From contig NZ_PYWN01000088.1 in NCBI RefSeq assembly GCF_003049505.1, positions 1-44,732 on the forward strand: DNA of 44,732 nucleotides. The letters run 5' to 3'. The position numbers were made by a program, and so were the translations under genes. Within the stretch, counting starts at the first letter, position 1; every line of letters begins with the position of its first letter. Below the pieces are notes generated by a model. It was not told the origin of the DNA, did no database searches, and worked only from the letters and a program-made list of their open reading frames with translations. The DNA is from Metasolibacillus meyeri (GTDB lineage: Bacteria; Bacillota; Bacilli; Bacillales_A; Planococcaceae). Shown one piece after another: positions 16,570 to 25,145 of this stretch.

Positions 16570-16598
16570 TTGCTTTTTCATTTATTTGTATGTATGAT
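16570..16598 (+). promoter_or_regulatory. Promoter of the T-box/metS leader
   Basis: TTGCTT (16570-16575) and TATGAT (16593-16598) are separated by exactly 17 bases. They lie directly after the preceding stop and about 20 bases before the T-box leader begins. Confidence 0.65.
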
Positions 16599-16614
16599 AA
16601 ATGACAACTTGAAA

Positions 16615-16884
16615 TGAAAAGCGTTGAAGAGGAAAGTACAGTAGGCACGTTTGATAGAGAGCTTCTGATGGTGGAAATGAAGCAAATAAACCTAGTGGAA
16701 AATGGCCTCGGAGCTGCGTACCGAACGATGAAGTAGGCTACGACGAGAAAGGCACTCGTTACAACAGCAGCAGTATCTCACATATGACGTACTGATGGAG
16801 GCAAATAGTGTGAGCTATTTGTAAATATAGGTGGTAACACGTTAATTTAGGCGTCCTAATCTTTTTAGATTAGGGCGCTTTTCT
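16615..16884 (+). promoter_or_regulatory. T-box riboswitch, methionine specifier
   Basis: This is a T-box leader of about 270 bases. The AGAGAG motif of stem I and the GGAAAATGGCC segment place ATG (16702-16704) in the specifier position, matching methionine tRNA. The T-box sequence GGTGGTAACACG (16830-16841) offers TGGT to pair with the tRNA ACCA end. The terminator GCGTCCTAATC/GATTAGGGCGC with a T run spans 16851-16884. Uncharged methionine tRNA should stabilise the antiterminator and switch on the synthetase gene. Confidence 0.9.
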
Positions 16885-16904
16885 ATTTTAAAGGAGGATT
16901 TATC

Positions 16905-18545
16905 ATGACAATTGTTATTGGGGGAGCTTGGCCTTATGCGAATGGTTCTTTGCATTTAGGGCATATTGCGGCATTATTACCAGGAGATATTTTAGCACGC
17001 TATTACCGACAAAAGGGTGAGCGTGTGTTGTATGTATCTGGTAGTGATTGTAACGGTACGCCGATTTCCATTCGTGCAAGTCAAGAAAATACAACTGTCG
17101 CAGCAATTGCAGACCAGTATCATCGAGAATTTGAAGAAAGCTTTACAAAGCTAGGTTTTACGTATGATCTTTACACAAGAACAGATGCGCCACACCATCA
17201 TCAAGCTGTGCAGCAATTATTTTTACAATTATTCGAGAAGGGGCATTTATATAGTCAAAAGGTAGAGCAGGCTTATTGTGAAACCGACAAGCAGTTTTTG
17301 CCAGATCGCTTTGTAGAAGGTATTTGCCCAAATTGTGGTACGAAGGCGAGAGGCGATCAATGTGACAATTGTTCAGCAATTTTAGACCCGCTCGACTTAG
17401 TGGAAAAGCGATGTAAAATTTGTGGGAATGAACCTGTGATTAAAGAAACTGAGCATCTATATTTCGCCTTTAGCAAATTCCAAAGAGAGTTGGAGCAGTT
17501 TGTAGCGAAAGCAAAGGAAGAGAATCGTTGGCGTGACAATGCGATAGCATTAACGAAACGCTATTTAGCAGAAGGTGTGCCAGACCGCGCTGTAACCCGC
17601 GATTTACCAAATGGTATTGAAGCACCTATTGATGGCTTTCGTGATAAAAAGATTTATGTTTGGATTGAGGCGGTAGCTGGTTATTTAACAGCAAGCATGG
17701 AATGGGCGCGTCAACATGGCGAGAAGTTAGAAGATTGGTGGAATAAGGAGACGATTGCCTACTATATTCACGGCAAAGATAATATCCCGTTTCATAGTGT
17801 TATTTGGCCAGCTATTTTAATGGGGCTAAATAATCCATCCTTGCCAACGTATATGATTTCGAATGAATATTTAACATTGGAAAAAAGGAAGCTATCAACG
17901 AGTCAAAATTGGGCGGTATGGATTCCATATATGATAGAAAGGTACGATGTGGATTCGATTCGCTATTTTTTAACAGTCAATGCACCTGAAAATCGCGATG
18001 CTGATTTTTCATGGCGAGAATTTATTTACAGTCATAATGGTGAACTACTTGGGGCATATGGCAATTTTGTTAATCGTACATTGAAGTTTATTGAAAAGTC
18101 ATTTGAGAGCATTGTACCAGATTGTGAAATTGATGAGGTGATTCGTCAGCAAACTATTGCGCTGTATGAAAGCGTAGGTGTGCTTATTGAAGAAGGGCAT
18201 TTCAAAGAGGGGTTAGAGCAAATTTTCCATTATATACGTGGAGCAAATCGTTATTTTGACGAGCAACAGCCATGGCTACAGGTGAAAGATAATATGGAAA
18301 AGGCGTTGCGAACATTGGCAACATGCACTTATATTTGTGCAAATTTAGCCCAATTATTACAGCCGTTTTTACCATTTTCTACGGAGAAATTGCGTGGAAT
18401 GCTGCAAATTGAAGCAATTGAATGGCAGGAGCAAATTATCCAACCAACGTATTTACCAACGATTACACCTTTATTAGAGCGCATTGATGTAGCGCGGATT
18501 GAAGAGGAATATAATGCGTTAATTGCAAATAAAATTGACTTGTAG
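16905..18545 (+). CDS. metS: Methionyl-tRNA synthetase, class 2 (archaeal-like) type
   Basis: This 546-residue enzyme charges methionine to its tRNA. It has the HIGH motif HLGH (17-20) and a KMSKS variant KLSTS (329-333). Its zinc knuckles are [16 protein letters not shown] and CKICG. It lacks the C-terminal EMAP-like dimerisation domain that gives the usual Bacillus enzyme about 650-670 residues. Short, two-knuckle, K(L/F)STS enzymes are the MetRS2 type. In some Bacillus and Streptococcus strains MetRS2 is a second copy that withstands MetRS inhibitors such as REP8839. Whether this genome also has a class 1 enzyme cannot be seen here. The T-box upstream confirms substrate specificity. Confidence 0.92.
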   Translation: MTIVIGGAWPYANGSLHLGHIAALLPGDILARYYRQKGERVLYVSGSDCNGTPISIRASQENTTVAAIADQYHREFEESFTKLGFTYDLYTRTDAPHHHQAVQQLFLQLFEKGHLYSQKVEQAYCETDKQFLPDRFVEGICPNCGTKARGDQCDNCSAILDPLDLVEKRCKICGNEPVIKETEHLYFAFSKFQRELEQFVAKAKEENRWRDNAIALTKRYLAEGVPDRAVTRDLPNGIEAPIDGFRDKKIYVWIEAVAGYLTASMEWARQHGEKLEDWWNKETIAYYIHGKDNIPFHSVIWPAILMGLNNPSLPTYMISNEYLTLEKRKLSTSQNWAVWIPYMIERYDVDSIRYFLTVNAPENRDADFSWREFIYSHNGELLGAYGNFVNRTLKFIEKSFESIVPDCEIDEVIRQQTIALYESVGVLIEEGHFKEGLEQIFHYIRGANRYFDEQQPWLQVKDNMEKALRTLATCTYICANLAQLLQPFLPFSTEKLRGMLQIEAIEWQEQIIQPTYLPTITPLLERIDVARIEEEYNALIANKIDL

Positions 18546-18563
18546 GAAATATTTCGTTATAGT
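18535..18563 (+). promoter_or_regulatory. Strong sigma-A promoter overlapping the metS stop
   Basis: TTGACT (18535-18540) and TATAGT (18558-18563) are 17 bases apart. The -35 box lies in the last codons of metS. Transcription from here would begin about 28 bases before the 24-codon leader frame. Confidence 0.7.
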
Positions 18564-18597
18564 GGAATTACTAATTATCGGAAGTAGGTGATGTGAC

Positions 18598-18672
18598 ATG
18601 ATGAATAAGATTGCGATTGACAAACTGCCATTCAGCTTGTTCACTTTCACACGCCTACAGTGTACGTTTTGA
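18598..18672 (+). CDS. Candidate 24-residue leader peptide
   Basis: This frame begins MMNKIAIDKLPFSLF and ends RLQCTF. AGGTG lies 7 bases before the first ATG. The small frame sits between a strong promoter and a terminator. Its codons for T-F-T (about 18643-18652) can pair with bases just before the terminator. That architecture is typical of leader peptides that control attenuation by ribosome position or stalling. No homologue is recognised. Confidence 0.5.
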   Translation: MMNKIAIDKLPFSLFTFTRLQCTF

Positions 18673-18755
18673 CGTATGCTTATTTAACTTCGCATAGAAG
18701 TTCCTAAGTGTGTAAAAGTCTTGAACTGCTGAAATGGCGGCTCAGGACTTTTTTT
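18642..18755 (+). terminator. Attenuator-like terminator with competing upstream stem
   Basis: The terminator stem is AAGTCTTGA (18716-18724) with TCAGGACTT (18742-18750), an inner GCTG/CGGC stem and a T run. An alternative stem pairs ACTTTCACAC (18643-18652) inside the leader frame with GTGTGTAAAAGT (18708-18719), with two bulges; this would hide the terminator's 5' arm. Between them lie hairpins TACG/CGTA, whose loop holds the leader stop codon, and AACTTCGCATAGAAGTT. The two folds exclude each other. Confidence 0.55.
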
Positions 18756-18793
18756 GTTTTGATTTAGTTTGTTGAATTAAAACAAAGTCTCTG

Positions 18794-18920
18794 GCGGATG
18801 TCATAGATTTTGAAGAGGAAGAGGTCTGCGCAATGCAGGTCAGTTAATCATTAGCGATTAGCGGGATGATTTTAGGTTAACCTTCTAAAGAGCTTGCTCG
18901 AAAAAATCTGGACTAAAGTG
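18794..18920 (+). repeat. Dispersed intergenic repeat, copy A
   Basis: Two blocks match copy B at 24277-24357. The first runs from GCGGATGTC through TTTTGAAGAG to ATGCAGGTCAGTTA (18794-18846). The second is AGCTTGCTCGAAAAAATCTG and what follows (18890-18917). About 42 unmatched bases separate them here, with ATCAT/ATGAT ends. The element lies in the gap between the attenuator and the RsgA gene and contains no evident gene. Confidence 0.7.
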
Positions 18921-18957
18921 GAGGCATCATTGATATACAACTTAGGAGGAATACACA

Positions 18958-20016
18958 TTGGATTTAGGATTAACGGCATTTTTTAGTGAGCAAATTGAAC
19001 AGTTAGAAGATAAATATAAAAAATATGTGGCAGCACGCGTTGTATTGGAGCATAAACATTCATATCGGGTTGTAGGTGAGCATGGTGAATGGCTAGCGAC
19101 GATAGCAGGTAATTTTGCTTACAATGCATTTGCACGAGAGGATTACCCTGCAGTCGGGGATTGGGTGTTAGTTGAGCAAATGCCAGGAGAAGAAAAGGCG
19201 ATTATTCATAAGTTATTAAAACGTAAGTCAGTATTTTCACGCAAAGTAGCTGGTTCGGAAATTGAGGAGCAAATTGTTGCAGCCAACGTGGATATTGTAT
19301 TGTTGGTGATGAGCTTAAATGAGGATTTTAACATTCGCAGATTAGAACGTTATTTAGTTGCGGCATGGGATTCGGGTGCAGTACCTGTTATTGTTTTAAC
19401 GAAGGCAGATTTATGTGATGATGTAGGGCAGCTTGTTTCAGATGTGGAGCGTGTTGCATATGGCGTGGAAGTAATTGTGACGAGTGTGGTGTCAGGCATT
19501 GGCTTTGAACGTTTACGAACATTGTTTCCAGCAGGTGTAACAGGTGCATTGCTAGGCTCCTCTGGGGCAGGGAAATCTACATTAACAAACGCACTTTTAG
19601 GAACGGAACATATGAAGGTTTCCGGTATCCGAGAAGATGATGCGAAAGGGCGACATACAACAACACACCGTGAGCTTGTCGTATTAGAATCAGGTGGTTG
19701 TTTAATTGATACACCAGGGATGCGCGAGCTGCAGCTTTGGAATCAGTCAGATAGTCTTGCTTCAAGCTTCCAAGATATCGAGCAATTAGCTGAGCAATGC
19801 CGCTTTAGAGATTGTACGCATCAAGGAGAGCCACATTGCGCCGTACAACATGCAATTGATGAAGGACTGTTGGAAGCAGCACGTTTGCAAAGCTACTTCA
19901 AGCTACAACGTGAACTAGCTTATATTGAGCGCAAAACAGATGCTCAAGCCAAGCAAGCTGAACAGCGAAAATGGAAGCAAATTGCGAAAGGCATGAAATC
20001 TAATAGGAAAAAATAA
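18958..20016 (+). CDS. rsgA: Ribosome small-subunit-dependent GTPase RsgA-type
   Basis: This 352-residue circularly permuted GTPase helps late maturation of the 30S subunit. It has an N-terminal OB-fold (about 1-100, PAVGDWVLVE), then motifs in permuted order: TKAD (G4), GSSGAGKST (G1) and DTPGMRE (G3). The C-terminal zinc site is CRFRDCTHQGEPHC. At 352 residues it is longer than the usual YloQ/RsgA (about 298), so it may be a second, diverged paralogue. The start is TTG with GGAGGA 7 bases upstream. The long, possibly attenuated leader suggests regulation by translation status. Confidence 0.9.
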   Translation: MDLGLTAFFSEQIEQLEDKYKKYVAARVVLEHKHSYRVVGEHGEWLATIAGNFAYNAFAREDYPAVGDWVLVEQMPGEEKAIIHKLLKRKSVFSRKVAGSEIEEQIVAANVDIVLLVMSLNEDFNIRRLERYLVAAWDSGAVPVIVLTKADLCDDVGQLVSDVERVAYGVEVIVTSVVSGIGFERLRTLFPAGVTGALLGSSGAGKSTLTNALLGTEHMKVSGIREDDAKGRHTTTHRELVVLESGGCLIDTPGMRELQLWNQSDSLASSFQDIEQLAEQCRFRDCTHQGEPHCAVQHAIDEGLLEAARLQSYFKLQRELAYIERKTDAQAKQAEQRKWKQIAKGMKSNRKK

Positions 20017-20071
20017 TAAAATGTGACGCATTGTTAGTAAATATGTATATGACAGAATTTTTATCATAATT

Positions 20072-20120
20072 AAAGGCTGTGAAGGATTTAAGCTGGACGC
20101 TACTATCCTCACAGCTTTTT
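20072..20120 (+). terminator. Terminator after the RsgA gene
   Basis: AAAGGCTGTGA and TCACAGCTTTTT pair, with an inner GGAT/ATCC stem, followed by T residues. Confidence 0.75.
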
Positions 20121-20146
20121 AGATGAAAATAATTTGTAAAGAAGAG

Positions 20147-20175
20147 TTGCTTTTTATAGAACATTCAGATAATAT
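20147..20175 (+). promoter_or_regulatory. Promoter of the family 5 binding-protein gene
   Basis: TTGCTT (20147-20152) and TAATAT (20170-20175) are 17 bases apart, 44 bases before the start codon. Confidence 0.55.
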
Positions 20176-20218
20176 TTAAAAAACATAATTTTCTGTTATT
20201 AATGAAGGGGGTTTTTGG

Positions 20219-21835
20219 ATGAAGAAAAATAAGTTATGGTTACTGCTATTATTATCGGCTCTTCTTGTTGTACTTGCAGCATGTGGTGGTAGCGATGATA
20301 AAGGTAAAGAAACAGGTGGGGATACAACAAACAATGACAATAATAATGACAAGCAAGAGACAGTAACAGGTGGTCATCTTATTTTAGAAGTATTATCAGA
20401 AGCGGTGGAGCTTGATCCGCATGGTTCAAATGATGTGCCATCTTCTAACGTACAAAATAATATTTATGAAACTTTAGTAGTTCGTAATTTTGACACAGGC
20501 GATATTGAGCCACAATTAGCAGAGTCATGGGAGCAAGTAGATGATGTAACAGTGCAATTAAAATTACGTCAAGATGTGAAATTCCATGATGGAACACCTT
20601 TTAATGCAGAAGCGGTAAAAATCAACCTAGATCGTTTATTAGATCCAGCTGTAGCATCACCACGTGCGACAAACTTTGAGCCGATTGAATCGGTTACAGT
20701 GGTAGATGAATATACAGTAGAAATTAAAACAAAAACGCCTTATGGACCGATTATGGCAGTATTAACACATTCGGGTGGATATATGATTAGTCCAACTGTT
20801 ATTGCGAAAGATTATGAAGAAGCAGGCGATGATACATCAAAGCTTCGTGCATATGTAAATGCAAACCCAGTTGGTACAGGTTTCTTAAAGTTTGATGCAT
20901 GGACGCCAGGACAAGAAATTCGTTTAGTGAAAAATACAGAGTATTGGGGCGAGCAAGTAGCTTACGATTCAGCTGTATTTAAAACAGTACCGGAAAGTGC
21001 AACGCGTGCTGCGGACTTAGAAGTAGGAAATGCGCATATTATTGATCCAGTACAGCCAACAGAAGTATCGATGGTAGAAGGTTTTGCAACAGTAAATGAG
21101 CAACCATCTATGTCTATTGCATATATTGGTTTTAATGCAGAAAAAGCGCCATTTGATAATCCGAAAGTGCGTCAAGCCATCTCAAAAGCAATCGATCGTG
21201 AAGAAATTTTACAAGGTGTTTATGATGGCTTTGGGGTAGCGGCTAAAGGGCCATTATCACCGATGATTTGGGGACAAAGTGACGATATTGTGCCGCAAGA
21301 TTACAATATTGAAGAAGCAAAAGCATTACTTGCAGAAGCTGGATATCCAGATGGCTTCAAAACAGAAATTTGGACAAATGACAATCCACAACGTCAACAA
21401 ATTGCGATTGTTTTACAAGAAAAATTAAAGCAATTAAATATTGAGGTAAAGATTGAAGTAATGGAGTGGGGCGCGTATTTAGAGAAAACGGGTGCTGGTG
21501 ACCATCAAATGTTCATTTTAGGTTGGTCTGCATCAACAGGTGACGCAGATGGTGCACTATATCCGCTGTTCCATTCATCTGATATTGGCAACAATAACCG
21601 TACTCGCTTCTCAAACCCTGAAGTAGATAAGCTATTGGCTGCGGCTCGTATTGAAACAGATAGCGATACACGTTTAGGCTATTATAAAGAAGCTCAAACG
21701 CTTCTTAACACAGAGGCACCAGCAGCATTCATTCACCACCAAGCTTATTTAACAGGTGTGAGCAAAAAGGTTACAGGCTTCACAATTGATCCAACTGGAA
21801 TTTATAAAATTCAACACGTTAAGTTTGTAGAATAA
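20219..21835 (+). CDS. Peptide/oligopeptide-type ABC substrate-binding lipoprotein (family 5)
   Basis: This 538-residue extracellular binding protein has a signal peptide ending in LAAC and a Gly/Asp/Asn-rich linker. The family 5 (DppA/OppA/GsiB) fold follows, with ESWEQVDDVTVQLKLRQDVKFHDGTPFNAEAVK near the N-terminus, given here as residues about 101-133, and DNPKVRQAISKAIDREEI in the middle. GAAGGGGG precedes the ATG. It is flanked by its own promoter and terminator, so the permease and ATPase subunits must be encoded elsewhere. Ligand could be di- or tripeptides, glutathione or nickel chelates; the sequence does not decide. Confidence 0.88.
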   Translation: MKKNKLWLLLLLSALLVVLAACGGSDDKGKETGGDTTNNDNNNDKQETVTGGHLILEVLSEAVELDPHGSNDVPSSNVQNNIYETLVVRNFDTGDIEPQLAESWEQVDDVTVQLKLRQDVKFHDGTPFNAEAVKINLDRLLDPAVASPRATNFEPIESVTVVDEYTVEIKTKTPYGPIMAVLTHSGGYMISPTVIAKDYEEAGDDTSKLRAYVNANPVGTGFLKFDAWTPGQEIRLVKNTEYWGEQVAYDSAVFKTVPESATRAADLEVGNAHIIDPVQPTEVSMVEGFATVNEQPSMSIAYIGFNAEKAPFDNPKVRQAISKAIDREEILQGVYDGFGVAAKGPLSPMIWGQSDDIVPQDYNIEEAKALLAEAGYPDGFKTEIWTNDNPQRQQIAIVLQEKLKQLNIEVKIEVMEWGAYLEKTGAGDHQMFILGWSASTGDADGALYPLFHSSDIGNNNRTRFSNPEVDKLLAAARIETDSDTRLGYYKEAQTLLNTEAPAAFIHHQAYLTGVSKKVTGFTIDPTGIYKIQHVKFVE

Positions 21836-21838
21836 TTT

Positions 21839-21880
21839 TTTTGTAGACAAAGTCAATTTAGACTTTGTCTACAAATGTTT
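21839..21880 (+). terminator. Terminator after the binding-protein gene
   Basis: TTTGTAGACAAAGTC and GACTTTGTCTACAAA are perfect 15-base arms around a 6-base loop, followed by TGTTTTC. A T run also lies before the 5' arm. Confidence 0.75.
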
Positions 21881-21919
21881 TCAATAGTATATAATGGATG
21901 GTAGAAGTAGGTGAAAGTA

Positions 21920-22420
21920 GTGCGACAAAATAGTTTGCCACCAATTATTGACGAAAATACACAAGTGCTTATCCTTGGATCAATGCCGAGTGTACAGTCA
22001 TTAGAGAAACAACAATATTACGGCAATACACGCAATCATTTTTGGCCAATCATTGCAGCGATTACAGAGGAAAGCATACAAGAGGATTATCGGCAGCGTA
22101 TAGAAGTATTGAAAAAGAAGGGCATCGGTTTATGGGATTCTATTCAATCATGTGAGCGACAAGGGAGCTTAGATGCGAATATTCGAAACGAGGTAGCTAA
22201 TGACTTTTCATGGTTGTTTCAGCAATATCCTCAAGTGAAAGCTGTGCTATTTAATGGTGCGAAATCGTTTGAGGTATTTAAAAAACATGTAGGGCTAGAT
22301 ATATTAGATGGACGCTATTACGAAAAAATGCCATCTACAAGCCCGATACCAGGGAAGAATATTAAAACTTTCGAGCAAAAAATAGAAGCTTGGAGCACTT
22401 TAAAGCAATATATTGTTTAA
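21920..22420 (+). CDS. DNA-deoxyinosine glycosylase (UDG superfamily, family 6 type)
   Basis: This 166-residue uracil-DNA glycosylase-fold protein matches the hypoxanthine-DNA glycosylase group. The first motif is LILGSMPSVQSL; QQYYGNTRNHFWPII follows, with the catalytic-type Asn, and LFNGAKSFEVF and MPSTSPIPGKN towards the C-terminus. It would remove hypoxanthine left by adenine deamination. GTG codons at 21911 and 21920 are possible starts; AGGTG about 7 bases upstream favours 21920. It lies close to two further genes with repair-like folds. Confidence 0.82.
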   Translation: MRQNSLPPIIDENTQVLILGSMPSVQSLEKQQYYGNTRNHFWPIIAAITEESIQEDYRQRIEVLKKKGIGLWDSIQSCERQGSLDANIRNEVANDFSWLFQQYPQVKAVLFNGAKSFEVFKKHVGLDILDGRYYEKMPSTSPIPGKNIKTFEQKIEAWSTLKQYIV

Positions 22421-22505
22421 GCTAGCAAACTGATTGAAATTTGATGTTTTTTTGATTATGCTGTAAATAAAGTGAAACTTTCGGTATATTAGGAAGGGGA
22501 TTTTT

Positions 22506-22976
22506 ATGTATCGCACAGTAGCGGATTTCTCAAAAGATTGGCATATGTCTTCAAAAGGCACTTTAAATGTATTGAAGGCAATTCCAGATGAAAAAATGGG
22601 TCAGTCAATTGTGGAAGGGCATAATACATTGGGATGGTTAGCTTGGCATTTAGTTGGAGTAGCTGGAGCATTTGGTCAATTTGCTGGCTTACAAATACCT
22701 GCACCTGGGCCAGAGATGGCTATGCCTAACAATATGGCAGACATTATAGAATCATATGAAATGGTAATTGAAGCATATAAAAAAGAAATTGTGGGATTAT
22801 CTGATGAACAATTGGCGGAGGAGGTACCTGCATTTGGAGGTTCCATGCCACGTGGTGCGTTATTTAGAGTATTAATTGATCACCAAACACATCACCGAGG
22901 ACAAATGACCGTGTTATTACGGCAAGCAGGTTTAACAGTGCCGCCAGTAATGGGACCAACTGCCGAAATGAGCTAA
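22506..22976 (+). CDS. DinB-family (YfiT-like) metal-binding protein
   Basis: This 156-residue four-helix DinB-fold protein has the three-histidine metal site typical of the family: His in NTLGWLAWHL and the pair in DHQTHHRGQ. Members include damage-induced proteins and thiol (bacillithiol-type) transferases; the specific reaction here is unknown. AGGAAGGGG precedes the ATG. The ogt gene follows 19 bases later and is probably co-transcribed, which suggests a link to alkylation or electrophile stress. Confidence 0.85.
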   Translation: MYRTVADFSKDWHMSSKGTLNVLKAIPDEKMGQSIVEGHNTLGWLAWHLVGVAGAFGQFAGLQIPAPGPEMAMPNNMADIIESYEMVIEAYKKEIVGLSDEQLAEEVPAFGGSMPRGALFRVLIDHQTHHRGQMTVLLRQAGLTVPPVMGPTAEMS

Positions 22977-22995
22977 CAATAGGGGAGATATTCTA

Positions 22996-23502
22996 ATGCC
23001 ACAACAAATCTATTGGACAAATTTCTGTTATGGAGACATACAATTTGTTATCGCAGCAATGGAGCAAGGTTTATGCTACACAGGCTCTTTGTATGAAAAT
23101 GAGGAGGAGCTACTTACATGGGCAGACAAGCGTTATAAAGGTAGCGAAGTAAAGGAAGATGCTGAGAAGTTAATGCTCTATACGCAGCAATTTACTGAAT
23201 ATTTTCAAGGGCAACGACAACAATTTGATTTTGCAATACATTATAAAGGTACTCCTTTTCAAGAAAGTGTATGGCGAGAATTGCAGCAAATTCCTTATGG
23301 AGAAGTATGTACATATTCTGATATAGCTTCTCGTATAGGCAATCCAAAGGCAGTAAGAGCTGTAGGAGGCGCGATTGGAGCGAATCCAGTAATTATCGTT
23401 GTGCCCTGCCATAGAGTGATTGGAAAAGACGGTACTTTAACAGGCTTTAGTGCAGGTATAGAGCTAAAGAAGGCATTATTAGCAGTTGAAGGACAACGAT
23501 GA
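22996..23502 (+). CDS. ogt: Methylated-DNA-protein-cysteine methyltransferase
   Basis: This 168-residue suicide repair protein takes methyl from O6-methylguanine onto its active cysteine, C138 in the motif VVPCHRVIG. The helix-turn-helix DNA-binding part is seen in YGEVCTYSDIASRIGNPKAVRAVGGAIGANP, residues about 104-134. The length is that of stand-alone Ogt/AdaB proteins. AGGGGAGA precedes the ATG. Confidence 0.93.
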   Translation: MPQQIYWTNFCYGDIQFVIAAMEQGLCYTGSLYENEEELLTWADKRYKGSEVKEDAEKLMLYTQQFTEYFQGQRQQFDFAIHYKGTPFQESVWRELQQIPYGEVCTYSDIASRIGNPKAVRAVGGAIGANPVIIVVPCHRVIGKDGTLTGFSAGIELKKALLAVEGQR

Positions 23503-23547
23503 TGAATCACAATTGTAGCGTGATGGAAAGCTAAGGAGAGGGTTTTC

Positions 23548-24120
23548 GTGCTAATAAATGACTTTGAACAAAGATTTCAAGAAGTTAGACAGTTAATTTT
23601 TATTGATGAGAATGATTTTTTGCGTGAGAAATGTTCTGATACAGATAAGCTTTATGCGGCCCTTCGCCTAGGTGATTCTCTTCTATTACAGCCAACGACA
23701 GAAGGTAATTTAAAGTATAGAACATATCGTAAAATAAGTTATTTAAATAAACTAGTAGGGTGTTTTGCAACGTCGTTATATTACATAAAGGAAGCGCTAG
23801 ATTATTTTGAGCCAGAAGGCGGAGAAGAGTACATATTAACATTAATTCATTATGGAGAAATCATAAAACATACAAAAGCGTATGAAAAAGCAATAGATGT
23901 GTTTGAAAAAACATTAACTTATTGCAATGAGCATAATTTACAGCAGTATGAAGATAGCATCTGGCAATTTAAAGGAAAGTGTTATTTAGAACAGGGTGAT
24001 GTAATGAATGCTGAACGTTGCTTTTATAGAGCATATACAATTCGCAAAAAGCGCAATGATAAAGTGATGCTTGTCCCATCTGAAAAAGCATTGAGATATA
24101 TCGGTAAAATTAAGCGTTAG
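23548..24120 (+). CDS. TPR-repeat protein
   Basis: This 190-residue, mostly helical protein has two or three tetratricopeptide-like units from about residue 70 on (LNKLVGCFATSLYYIKEALDYF; YGEIIKHTKAYEKAIDVFEKTL; FKGKCYLEQGDVMNAERCFYRAY). It probably binds another protein. The start is GTG at 23548 with AAGGAGAGG upstream. No catalytic or membrane segment is seen and no specific function can be given. Confidence 0.75.
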   Translation: MLINDFEQRFQEVRQLIFIDENDFLREKCSDTDKLYAALRLGDSLLLQPTTEGNLKYRTYRKISYLNKLVGCFATSLYYIKEALDYFEPEGGEEYILTLIHYGEIIKHTKAYEKAIDVFEKTLTYCNEHNLQQYEDSIWQFKGKCYLEQGDVMNAERCFYRAYTIRKKRNDKVMLVPSEKALRYIGKIKR

Positions 24121-24126
24121 AAAAGG

Positions 24127-24170
24127 CAGTCTAGAGGCGTGTTCGTACACTTCTAGGCTGCTATTTTAAC
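24127..24170 (+). terminator. Terminator after the TPR gene
   Basis: GCAGTCTAGA pairs with TCTAGGCTGC, with an inner GTGT/ACAC stem, followed by TATTTT. It lies a few bases after the stop codon. Confidence 0.65.
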
Positions 24171-24276
24171 TTCTTTCTGTACCGAAAGCGAAGCGGCAAC
24201 CCGCTGAGAAAGAGAAACTCATTCTAAGAACGCTACGACACGCGTGCAACGATTGTGTGACCAACATCATGTTACA

Positions 24277-24357
24277 GCGGATGTCGCAAATTTTGAAGAG
24301 AGAGCCTGCGTGATGCAGGTCAGTTATATGAGCAAGCTCGAAAAATCTGAACGAGAG
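24277..24357 (+). repeat. Dispersed intergenic repeat, copy B
   Basis: This matches copy A: GCGGATGTC at 24277, TTTTGAAGAG, then TGATGCAGGTCAGTTA, then AGCAAGCTCGAAAAATCTGAAC. It lacks the 42-base insert of copy A and carries a GAGCAAGCTC palindrome. The 257-base gap (24121-24377) holds only this element and the terminator. Confidence 0.7.
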
Positions 24358-24377
24358 TTAGCTTGAGTGTAATTGAT

Positions 24378-25145
24378 CTATTTGAAAAAATCATAAGCGT
24401 TTTTAGCTAGCAATAGAATTGTTACGACGATAAATAAAATACGCACATAGCTGCTTCCACGTTTTATCGCATATTTGGAACCACATATGGCACCTGCAAC
24501 TTGTGCCGCCCCCATAATAAGACCGTATGTATAATTTACTTGTCCAAGTGACATAAACATAAACAATCCACCAATATTACTACCGAAGTTTAAGAATTTT
24601 GCATTGCCTGCTGCTTTCAAAAAATCAAAGCCAACAATTAGGAAGGCGAAAATTAAAAATGAGCCAGTCCCAGGACCTAAAAAGCCATCGTAAAAACCGA
24701 TGATAAAAAGCATAAATAAAAAAATGAAAAGCTTTTTAGGAGATAAGCTTTTATATGTAGAAAGCTGCCCCCAATCCTTTTTGAAAATTGTATAAATAGC
24801 TACGGCTGCTAACATCACAAGCATCAAGGGTTTTAAAATTTCTGGATTGATTAAATGGACGGTCCATGCGCCAAGCATTGAGCCGAAAAATGATAGAGGA
24901 AACCATTTATAAACAGACTTCATATCAAGCTTTCCAGAACGATAAAAGGTAATCGTGCTCGTCATAGAGCCTAATGAGCCTGCGAGCTTATTTGTTGCTA
25001 TGGCAGAAGCAGGGCTAAGTCCTGTGAACAACAATGCTGGTATTGTAATAAGACCGCCGCCACCAACAACCGAGTCAACAAAAGCGGCTAAAAAACCAAA
25101 GAAAATTAAAATAATAATGAGTGAAATATCTAAATCGAATGGCAT
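24378..25145 (-). CDS. TSUP (TauE/SafE) family anion permease
   Basis: This 255-residue membrane protein has about seven or eight hydrophobic segments. It carries the twin family motifs GFLAAFVDSVVGGGGLITIPAL near the N-terminus (residues 17-38) and GFYDGFLGPGTGSFLIF after the loop. TSUP proteins move sulfite, sulfonates or other organic anions across the membrane; the substrate is not fixed by sequence. It stands alone on the - strand and its start region faces the divergent HAD gene. Confidence 0.88.
   Translation of the reverse strand: MPFDLDISLIIILIFFGFLAAFVDSVVGGGGLITIPALLFTGLSPASAIATNKLAGSLGSMTSTITFYRSGKLDMKSVYKWFPLSFFGSMLGAWTVHLINPEILKPLMLVMLAAVAIYTIFKKDWGQLSTYKSLSPKKLFIFLFMLFIIGFYDGFLGPGTGSFLIFAFLIVGFDFLKAAGNAKFLNFGSNIGGLFMFMSLGQVNYTYGLIMGAAQVAGAICGSKYAIKRGSSYVRILFIVVTILLLAKNAYDFFK

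Noticed and set aside
24121-24377. A transposon remnant in this gap.
   Set aside because: No transposase fragment or clear terminal inverted repeats; only a terminator and the dispersed repeat are supported.
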